Shown here: positions 1 through 5,571 of the stretch, one piece after another | Layout: the number at the start of each line of letters is the position of its first letter | Numbering within the stretch: the first letter of the stretch is position 1 | Source: Planctomycetaceae bacterium | Lineage (GTDB): Bacteria; Planctomycetota; Planctomycetia; Planctomycetales; Planctomycetaceae | Direction: 5' to 3' | Length of the DNA stretch: 8,291 nt | NCBI GenBank assembly: GCA_020426125.1 | Contig: JAGQQQ010000127.1 | Location: forward strand, 1-8,291 | The notes under the pieces: model-generated | Database searches by the model: none | Seen by the model: the letters and a program-made list of their open reading frames with translations, nothing else | Told to the model about the DNA's origin: nothing | Translations under genes and position numbers: made by a program

Positions 1-1802
1 GGGTTCGCGGGATTCAGGTCATCGGGGGGATCAATCAGTCCGCGAGAAAAATACGCCGCCCAAACGCGGTTGACGAAGGCCCTGGCAAACCACGGATTTT
101 CCGGACGGGCCATCCAGTCCATGATCGGCTCTCGCGGATCATCATCGGCATTCAGGGAGACGGTCTCGCTCCTCAGAAGTTCCAGACTTTGGGGATTGTC
201 CGACCTGTCAAGGTACAATTCTCTCCAAGGAATTGTGCGACCACGCCGCGCCTGCTTGAAGACTTCATTGTTGATGTTCGTGCCGTTCTCGTCCCGGACA
301 TTTAATCCCACTTGCTGGGCGAGTTCCCGATATCTCGCTCGCGATTCCTCGGGGACGCCGAACGTCATTCCTTCGAAGAATTGGCTGAAACTCTTGAAGT
401 CCTCCTGTGTCCACGGAGCAAACGGATGCTTATGGCACTGGGCACATTGCAGTCGGATCCCGAGAAAATTGTGGGCAAACGCTTGGGCGGCCTCTTCCGG
501 TTTCCGCATACTGCGACGCGTCCAGTAGTGAGGCATCGTGTGCCGTTTGGAGAAATCCTGGGGAGCTTCGTCGCGAAAATAGGCGGACATCTCATTGGCG
601 TATTCGTCATACGATTGCTCGGGCTGACGACTCTTCGCCAGAACAATTCGGCGAACCAGTCCATCGTACGGAACGTTTTCAAGCAGCCGCTGATACACCC
701 ACATGTACCATTGCACGGAGGTCTCCTGTCCCAACTCCGCCTGCTGGGATGGATTGCACCCGGTGAAGTCACATATCTTGTTCGCCCACCACGCGGCATA
801 GGCCGGGCGATCCAGCAACTCATCGATCTTCCGTTCTCTTTTTTCCGGAGATGGGTCGACCAAGAACTCCTCGACCTCCTGGGGCGTCGGAAGTGTCCCC
901 GTCACATCAAGACTGACGCGGCGAAGAAACTCCGCATCGGTACAGGTCGCGGACGGAGTCAGATTCAGCTTCCAAAGTTTCTCGTCGATGAATTCGTCGA
1001 TCCGCCCCGGTTGGTCTCGATCTCTCAGATCGCGAGTTGGTGATGATGCGACGGCGGGCTGATGGTCATTTTGAAACGGGCGAAGAACGGAGACCGCTTC
1101 AACGCCGTTGTCGTAGAACACAACGACGTGGCTATCTCCGGGACCTGTGGAAGTCACGACGCCATCGGGATTGACGGCAGCCACCGAGTCGTCATTGGTT
1201 CGAAACCGACAGAGCGGAGTCACATCTTCGCGATCTCCATTTTTCCAGTGGGCAATCACTCGCAATGGAACCGCAGACGCTTCAGGGGAAAAGACAATCT
1301 CCGCTGGTTCCACTTCGAGTGATTCGAGGATCTGAGGAGACCGTGTCCCTGTCGCGCCGGATTCGATCCAGCGCAGCAACAGTTGATGCTCCCAGGATCC
1401 CTCCGCGAAACGTTCCCCCCCGTCGTGATCGACCTGCATGAGCGGCTTGCGCAGAATCAGGCTTGTTTCGGGTTGAACGAGGTCGAGTCGGTTGCTCTTG
1501 TCCTGCGACGATTTGCCGGTGAGGGCGTTGTGGTCCATGTCGAAGTCATATCCGAACAGGGACAATCGCAGGCCCCCCTGCCCTTGGAACGAACCATGGC
1601 ACGAACGGCCATTGCATCCAAGCCGCCCCAACAGCGGGCTGACGTGCCGCTGAAAGTTGGGGACTTCGTCGATCGCTGCTGGTGCAAAACGTTGATCCAC
1701 GGGAGGAACAACGTCTGCTCCTCGTACGAAAGATATGGAACCGCAGACGATGAAGAACACGAAGATCACGGGCAGGCTGGGACGTCGTGGAACTTGGGGC
1801 AT
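1..1802 (-). CDS. Secreted DUF1549/DUF1553 cytochrome-like protein, C-terminus missing (runs off left edge)
   Basis: Read on the minus strand, one frame stays open from an ATG at 1802 to the window edge, giving 600 codons without a stop. The N-terminus is a good signal peptide: Arg6-Arg7, a hydrophobic core at about 11-25, and likely cleavage after Gly28. Residues 62-69 hold a CX4CH motif (CNGRSCHG), followed by a cytochrome-like region to about 150. Residues 163-240 resemble a BIG2 Ig-like domain. DUF1549 starts near 267 and includes the CX2CH motif CAQCH at 453-457. The start of DUF1553 is visible from about 568 (ENPWFARAFVNRVWAAYFSR). This architecture is characteristic of planctomycetes. 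The Cys-His motifs suggest heme c attachment and export, but the biochemical role of the family is not established. A stop lies in frame upstream near 1863 and the signal peptide begins at this Met, which supports the start. No clear Shine-Dalgarno sequence precedes it. Confidence 0.9.
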   Translation of the reverse strand, partial: MPQVPRRPSLPVIFVFFIVCGSISFVRGADVVPPVDQRFAPAAIDEVPNFQRHVSPLLGRLGCNGRSCHGSFQGQGGLRLSLFGYDFDMDHNALTGKSSQDKSNRLDLVQPETSLILRKPLMQVDHDGGERFAEGSWEHQLLLRWIESGATGTRSPQILESLEVEPAEIVFSPEASAVPLRVIAHWKNGDREDVTPLCRFRTNDDSVAAVNPDGVVTSTGPGDSHVVVFYDNGVEAVSVLRPFQNDHQPAVASSPTRDLRDRDQPGRIDEFIDEKLWKLNLTPSATCTDAEFLRRVSLDVTGTLPTPQEVEEFLVDPSPEKRERKIDELLDRPAYAAWWANKICDFTGCNPSQQAELGQETSVQWYMWVYQRLLENVPYDGLVRRIVLAKSRQPEQSYDEYANEMSAYFRDEAPQDFSKRHTMPHYWTRRSMRKPEEAAQAFAHNFLGIRLQCAQCHKHPFAPWTQEDFKSFSQFFEGMTFGVPEESRARYRELAQQVGLNVRDENGTNINNEVFKQARRGRTIPWRELYLDRSDNPQSLELLRSETVSLNADDDPREPIMDWMARPENPWFARAFVNRVWAAYFSRGLIDPPDDLNPAN

Positions 1803-1945
1803 GAGTCGTCTCGACGGTACGTCACGGAAAACGGTCAGACGGTGTGGCAACTTCGACAACACTCAGATAAGGAGTGACCTGGAAATAACTGTCCCGTTCT
1901 CGGAGATGTCAGAATCCTCCACATAGGACGGTCTCCGCAAAGCCA

Positions 1946-2024
1946 ATAGTGGGTAGTTATTAGGGGTTAGGATTTGTACCGTTGCAGGAATCATTCGCTC
2001 TTATCTGTTGTTCCTACCCACTAT
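1946..2024. repeat. 11-bp perfect inverted repeat with 57-base spacer
   Basis: The left arm atagtgggtag (1946-1956) is the exact reverse complement of the right arm ctacccactat (2014-2024). Related G/T-rich text (ggggttagg) follows the left arm, and cccactgccc follows the right arm. The spacer is too short to encode a transposase. It could be the ends of a small non-autonomous element, a REP-like intergenic repeat, or a long-range RNA stem. The sequence alone does not decide between these. Confidence 0.5.
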
Positions 2025-2074
2025 CAGCGACCCACTGCCCAGTCATTACGAAATCGAGACACTTATTGATCGGT

Positions 2075-2113
2075 GCCCCCTAAGGCATCGGAGACAGGGG
2101 GCTGATGCCCCCC
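2075..2113 (-). terminator. Overlapping GC-rich hairpins downstream of the M56 gene (possible terminator or REP-like repeat)
   Basis: Two stems share one arm. GGGGGC (2097-2102) pairs with GCCCCC (2107-2112) around a TGAT loop. Alternatively gccccct (2075-2081) pairs with agggggc (2096-2102) around a 14-base loop, so the two structures exclude each other. In minus-strand sense they start 18 bases after the TAG stop of the M56 gene (2131-2133), where a terminator would be expected. No T-tract follows on that strand, so it is not a standard intrinsic terminator. A dispersed hairpin repeat is an equally good reading. Confidence 0.4.
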
Positions 2114-2130
2114 GCTCGTCGGAGACGGTT

Positions 2131-4797
2131 CTACTCGGATTCCGCTTCTGATTGCAGCTTGCGGATCCCCTCAATCACGGTCATGTGATCACTGAGAAGT
2201 TGCGGGTGATTCATGCCACAACGAATCCGATCCCCGACTTTGATATTGTGGAATTCGTCCTTGCGATTCCAGAACCCGGCGAGCATCAGTTGTTCGCCGA
2301 CAATCGATTCGGGGGACTTGGCTCGGTTTCCTTCGAAGGTCTCATGCACCTTTTCCACTTCGACGATGAGTTCCCATAACTCGTCTCCCTTACGGACGAC
2401 TTTCGCGGTGACGGCCCCTTTGAACCCACGGAACTCGTCTGGCAGTACCGGGTAATCTCCAGGTTTCACTGGAGCGACCTTCCGCAGGACTTCGCCAACG
2501 CGGACGCGCGGCCCCTCGTCATGCAATGCTCCGAATTCGATGGTGTCCCCAATTCTGGCGACGACGAGGGCATCAATCATTCGGCCACTCACTCCCTCCG
2601 CGGAGACATTCTTTCCAATCAGGGACTTGGGGCTCGACGAGCGATTGTTTTCCCAGACGCGTGGGACAGCGTCGACGGTCACCGTGAACGTGCCCCGTTC
2701 CGCGTCCTTTTCCACCAGTCGCCCGACGAGCATTCCTCGAAAGCCGCGCTGGGGATCCTTCCGCTCCATCGACTCACGTCGAGACATGGCTTTGCCATCC
2801 CCCTGCTTGAGAGTGTCGCTCAGTTTTCCGGTCTTCTTAATGGCCTCGGCGACGGTTAGATGGTCGGATCGCATCCCGATATGTTTCATCCCCACTTCGA
2901 TTCGTTCGCCGACCTTCAGATCATGGTACGCCTCGCGTCGATTCCAGAAACCAGCCAGCATCAGAGTTTTCCCCTCGATGCTCTGTGGATTCTTGGCGGA
3001 GCTGTCGTCCCACGTTTTCACCACGCGATCCACATGGAGAATCAGTTCAAAGGTTTCGGGATCCTTTTTGAGAATTTTGGCGGCCAGTTGTCCTTGAAAG
3101 CCACGAAACTCTTCCGGCAAAACGGGGTAATCAGCCGGATCGTAGGGAGCGACCTTGCGGAGCAGTTCTCCGGGGAACACGAGGATGTCCCCATCATGCT
3201 TGCACTCGAATTCGACCGTCTCTCCCACGCGAGTGACCACGAGGACATCCAGAAACTTTCCGAACACCCCAGTGACGGTGATCGTCTTTCCGACGAGGCG
3301 ACGGGGATCTTCAGCGCTGCTGTTTCTCCAGACGCGCGGAACAGCGTCCACCAACACGGTGAACGTGCCGCGTTCGGCATCCTTGGCCGCGAGTCGCCCG
3401 ACGAGCATCCCGTTGAACCCGCGCACCCCGTCTGGAAGTTCGTCGGGGGTCGTCTTGAGTGGTGCGACCTCCGCTCGCGTTTTTTCCGGGGACGGCGTCG
3501 GATCCTCGGCGCTCGCGGGAATGCTCAACCCGGCGAGGACCAACATCGAGGCAAGACTTTTGTTCATGTCGTCATTCCTGTGATCAGAGGAGGGTTGCGG
3601 GTTGGAAGCGACCACGACAGCACGCGGCGCCAAAACGGAGACCAGCGCCGCCGCGACCGTGGTGAGAATGAGAATCGTCGTGGGACTCCACGAAGTTTGG
3701 CGATCCGAGTTTCGTTCCATGTTCAATAAGGCGTCGACACGTTGCCCGAGAGTGGATTCAAACAGTGCCATCCCGGAAGCGAGTGCGAAGGACGAGGGAA
3801 AGGCCTTTCGGCGATTGCTCAATCGTTTCCCCGTTGCATACAGGCAACGGACCAAGGACATCGGCTCCCCGAGTGCCCTGGCCGCCAACGCATCGGCGGA
3901 GAAGTCCATCTGCTGCCGGACTTCGCGACTGACCAGCCAGTTCAACGGCTGGAAAAAACCCACGCGACAGACCAACTGCAGCAGCAGGTTCCAGACGGAA
4001 TCCCGTCGCGCCACATGCGCGAGTTCATGGGCCAACATCGCAGAGAATTGACTGTCCCCTTTTAGATGACTCGAACCATCGAGATTTGTCGGCAAGAGGA
4101 TGAACGGTCGGAGGATCCCCGCCGCCAAAGGAACTTGAGTCTGTGCACTGGCCAATAAGTCAACGTGTTGCCGAATCCCCATCCGCTGCCTCAGCCGGTC
4201 CAGTTCCTCCAACGAGTCTTGATGGACGATGGCCGTAGCCGAATGGCGAAGTCGCAGCAAGCTTCTCCAATGCATCGCCAATCGGAAAAGTCCAAGGGTG
4301 ATGGCGAAGAGCCAAGACAGGACAATTGCTGGAAATGTCCATTCCCGAACCGCTAAACCTAAGGGGGATACTGTCTGGGAAGCTGAATCGAAAGTTGCAG
4401 GAGACGCGGCCAAAGGCTCGCCAAACGGTTCACCTCCGGTGACGGCCCCTGAACCGATCGAATCAAACGGAGCGGAAATTGAACTGTCCGTTGGCGACTC
4501 GCTGAGTTGTGTTTGCGGTGCGGCTCGCTCAGCCGCCCCGTCCATATTCGCGGACGCAGTCGAACGAGTCAGCAGAATCTCGTGCCCCCAATGTGGACTC
4601 TGCAAATAGGTGACGCCGACAGTCGTGATCAGCGGAGCCAATAGGCTCAGTTTCAGCAGCTGACTTCGCAGTCCAGGATCATCAGGCCAACGCCGATTTG
4701 CGCACAGCCACCAAGTCGCCGCGAGCAGAATTGTGGAGTGGACGAGGTAGGTGCACAGCAACATCGCCAGAAGAGTTGTGAGGTCGAGCAAGGTCAT
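2131..4797 (-). CDS. BlaR1/MecR1-like M56 membrane metallopeptidase with C-terminal A-B-A-B repeat region
   Basis: This 888-residue protein begins like BlaR1. Likely transmembrane segments lie at about 4-30, 46-65, 154-175 and 372-392. The zinc-protease motif HELAH (257-261) sits in the large loop between segments 3 and 4. The downstream motif, normally E-x-x-C-D, reads D-F-S-A-D at 298-302, so Asp replaces the usual third zinc ligand Glu. Family members sense a signal outside the cell and trigger inactivation of a BlaI-type repressor, and such a repressor is encoded just upstream with an ATGA overlap. There is no penicillin-binding domain. Instead, residues 411-430 look like a signal peptide (MNKSLASMLVLAGL, then an ASA cleavage site), followed by four domains of about 90-105 residues in the order A-B-A-B (459-880). 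The N-terminal assignment is secure. The ligand and the role of the repeats are unknown. Confidence 0.88.
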   Translation of the reverse strand: MTLLDLTTLLAMLLCTYLVHSTILLAATWWLCANRRWPDDPGLRSQLLKLSLLAPLITTVGVTYLQSPHWGHEILLTRSTASANMDGAAERAAPQTQLSESPTDSSISAPFDSIGSGAVTGGEPFGEPLAASPATFDSASQTVSPLGLAVREWTFPAIVLSWLFAITLGLFRLAMHWRSLLRLRHSATAIVHQDSLEELDRLRQRMGIRQHVDLLASAQTQVPLAAGILRPFILLPTNLDGSSHLKGDSQFSAMLAHELAHVARRDSVWNLLLQLVCRVGFFQPLNWLVSREVRQQMDFSADALAARALGEPMSLVRCLYATGKRLSNRRKAFPSSFALASGMALFESTLGQRVDALLNMERNSDRQTSWSPTTILILTTVAAALVSVLAPRAVVVASNPQPSSDHRNDDMNKSLASMLVLAGLSIPASAEDPTPSPEKTRAEVAPLKTTPDELPDGVRGFNGMLVGRLAAKDAERGTFTVLVDAVPRVWRNSSAEDPRRLVGKTITVTGVFGKFLDVLVVTRVGETVEFECKHDGDILVFPGELLRKVAPYDPADYPVLPEEFRGFQGQLAAKILKKDPETFELILHVDRVVKTWDDSSAKNPQSIEGKTLMLAGFWNRREAYHDLKVGERIEVGMKHIGMRSDHLTVAEAIKKTGKLSDTLKQGDGKAMSRRESMERKDPQRGFRGMLVGRLVEKDAERGTFTVTVDAVPRVWENNRSSSPKSLIGKNVSAEGVSGRMIDALVVARIGDTIEFGALHDEGPRVRVGEVLRKVAPVKPGDYPVLPDEFRGFKGAVTAKVVRKGDELWELIVEVEKVHETFEGNRAKSPESIVGEQLMLAGFWNRKDEFHNIKVGDRIRCGMNHPQLLSDHMTVIEGIRKLQSEAESE
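2158..2748 (-). repeat. Second copy (A2-B2) of the duplicated two-domain unit in the M56 protein
   Basis: Residues 684-880 repeat the pattern of residues 459-655. Shared landmarks in the A part are GMLVGRL, KDAERGTFTV, VDAVPRVW, an L-x-GK turn and LRKVAP. The segment DYPVLPDEFRGF leads into the B part, which ends with LMLAGFWNR, a KVG motif and SDHMTV. The A and B parts also resemble each other (RGF...G...K at the start, a V-x-x-x-W or E-x-F near the middle, then a P-x-S/L-x-G turn), so all four domains probably share one ancestor. The short strands and glycine turns suggest a small beta-barrel, which is inference. Confidence 0.8.
2833..3423 (-). repeat. First copy (A1-B1) of the duplicated two-domain unit in the M56 protein
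   Basis: Residues 459-655 form the first unit. The A part (about 459-563) has RGFNGMLVGRL, KDAERGTFTV, VDAVPRVW and LRKVAP. The B part (about 564-655) has EEFRGFQG, a V-K-T-W segment, LMLAGFWNR and RSDHLTVAEAIKK. A charged linker at about 656-683 separates it from the second copy. The two copies are clearly diverged, so the duplication is not recent. Confidence 0.8.
3565..3580 (-). promoter_or_regulatory. Possible internal translation start (Shine-Dalgarno plus ATG) inside the M56 gene
   Basis: In minus-strand sense, AGGA (3579-3576) lies 8 bases before an in-frame ATG (3567-3565), which is Met411 of the M56 protein. That Met opens a stretch with all the parts of a signal peptide: Lys3, a hydrophobic core and an ASA cleavage site. 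Translation from here would give a 478-residue secreted protein made only of the A-B-A-B domains. Whether this start is used cannot be told from the sequence. Confidence 0.4.
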
Positions 4798-5186
4798 CGC
4801 GCCCCCCCTTTCTCGCTCTTCAACCGGGTCTCGTGCTCCTCGATGAGCTGCTTGATGCGTTGCAGTTCTTTCGAATCGACCTGATCCGTCTCCAGGAGAT
4901 GGTTGACGAGCTGGGACGGACTTCCATCACAGATGCGAGAGACGATGTCTCCGACCATCGTCTGCCCCGCTTCATCCTGGCTCACGGCGGGTTGGTAATA
5001 AAAGACGCGATCTTCTCTGCGATGCGTGACGAGCCCCTTCTGCTCCATTCGGGAGAGGACGGTCGAGATGGTCGAATACGCCAAAGGCGGGTCGACCTGC
5101 AAGAGTTCCTGAACCTGGGCCACGGACGCCTCGCCGTGCTCCCAGAGCACCTTCATGATCGCAAGCTGACGACCAACCAATCGCAT
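4794..5186 (-). CDS. blaI: BlaI/MecI/CopY-family transcriptional repressor
   Basis: This 130-residue protein is a winged-helix repressor of the BlaI/MecI family. An N-terminal DNA-binding domain (about 1-72) includes LAIMKVLWEHGEASVAQVQ and the recognition-helix region AYSTISTVLSRMEQKGLV, followed by the wing (RREDRVFYYQP). The C-terminal part (about 78-130) is helical and charged, matching the dimerisation and protease-sensitive region of the family. I chose the ATG at 5186 because GGGGGAGA lies just upstream with 6 bases between GGAG and the ATG. An upstream in-frame ATG at 5216 has no ribosome site and lies almost on the predicted transcription start. The stop overlaps the M56 start (ATGA), so translational coupling is likely. 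It probably represses its own operon; whether the target is beta-lactam-related is not shown. Confidence 0.92.
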   Translation of the reverse strand: MRLVGRQLAIMKVLWEHGEASVAQVQELLQVDPPLAYSTISTVLSRMEQKGLVTHRREDRVFYYQPAVSQDEAGQTMVGDIVSRICDGSPSQLVNHLLETDQVDSKELQRIKQLIEEHETRLKSEKGGAR

Positions 5187-5199
5187 GGTGATCTCCCCC
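5187..5199 (-). promoter_or_regulatory. Ribosome binding site of the BlaI-type gene
   Basis: The minus strand reads GGGGGAGATCACC immediately before the ATG at 5186, leaving 6 bases between the GGAG core and the start codon. This is the best Shine-Dalgarno match I found in the window, and it decides the start codon against the longer in-frame alternative at 5216. Confidence 0.8.
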
Positions 5200-5224
5200 G
5201 GAACCGAAAACGACATGCTGTAAA

Positions 5225-5252
5225 ACTACAACGTGTAGAACAAGCGTGTCAA
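5225..5252 (-). promoter_or_regulatory. Promoter of the BlaI/M56 operon
   Basis: On the minus strand a perfect -35 box TTGACA (5252-5247) is followed after 16 bases by TGTAGT (5230-5225), which matches four of six -10 positions. Transcription would start near 5218, giving a leader of about 30 bases before the ATG at 5186. The -10 region lies within a BlaI-like palindrome, as expected for a repressible promoter. Confidence 0.65.
5226..5238. promoter_or_regulatory. Probable BlaI-type operator palindrome
   Basis: CTACAACGTGTAG has 5-bp inverted arms, CTACA and TGTAG, around 3 bases. BlaI/MecI operators contain the half-sites TACA and TGTA, usually around a shorter centre. Here the palindrome covers most of the -10 box and the spacer of the operon's own promoter, so bound repressor would block RNA polymerase. 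A second, weaker match, GACATGCTGTA (5212-5222), lies at the predicted transcription start, with its centre 15 bp away. Confidence 0.65.
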
Positions 5253-5571
5253 CCCTTACGAAGCCTCGCTCATATGGGCTCAATGAGTTTCAGCGACGTC
5301 AAACTCGCCCGGGGCGCTCCCTGGTTCTGGGCGTGACATCCCCTCAGCGGCCCAGTTGGGGCTCAAGATGCCATTGGAAACTTGGATTTCATGGAAGATT
5401 CTTTGTTTCCTCATGACCGGCCATGAAAACTTCGCGAAAACTCACGGCCCCATCGTCACGGTTTACGTGATCGATGCTGACCCGCTAGAACTCACAGCTG
5501 AGAATGTGAAGGCCACTCGCTGGCACTCTCGATACCTTGTTGTTGACACCGCAAAACGGACCCACCAACTG
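5253..5571. other. Divergent intergenic region
   Basis: These 319 bases separate the BlaI operon promoter from the phosphoesterase gene on the opposite strand. I see no convincing gene. A plus-strand frame is open from 5356 into the phosphoesterase, but its 72 codons have no recognisable character and precede a complete signal peptide. A TTGACA at 5543-5548 has no matching -10 box at normal distance, so the promoter of the rightward gene is not identified. No strong hairpin or operator-like palindrome was found here. Confidence 0.5.

Larger units (their letters stand above)
1803..2130. other. Intergenic region with inverted repeat and hairpin cluster
   Basis: This 328-base gap lies between two minus-strand genes and shows no convincing coding frame. 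It should hold the promoter of the DUF1549/DUF1553 gene, but I found no clean -35/-10 pair. It does contain an 11-bp inverted repeat (1946-2024) and overlapping GC-rich hairpins (2075-2113) just beyond the stop of the M56 gene; both are listed separately. The short motif tcggagac occurs twice, at 2088-2095 and 2119-2126, flanking the second hairpin. Confidence 0.6.

Noticed and set aside
70..1877. Several open frames on the plus strand and one in another minus frame, including 312-1043 and 1383-1877
   Set aside because: They overlap the DUF1549/DUF1553 gene, whose minus frame gives clear family motifs throughout. The overlapping translations have no recognisable domain and biased composition.
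2860..3729. Plus-strand open frame of 289 codons opposite the M56 gene
   Set aside because: It is antisense to the repeat region. The minus frame shows well-conserved internal repeats, whereas this one has no family features.
5276..5366. Direct repeat gggctcaa at 5276-5283 and 5359-5366
   Set aside because: Eight bases are too short to be meaningful without further copies or conservation.
5356..5571. N-terminal extension of the phosphoesterase from an ATG at 5356
   Set aside because: A complete signal peptide begins at the Met at 5572. An extension of 72 residues in front would bury it, and the added sequence has no family match.
5543..5571. TTGACA as a promoter for the phosphoesterase gene
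   Set aside because: No -10-like box occurs at 16-18 bases, and transcription would begin at or after the chosen start codon.
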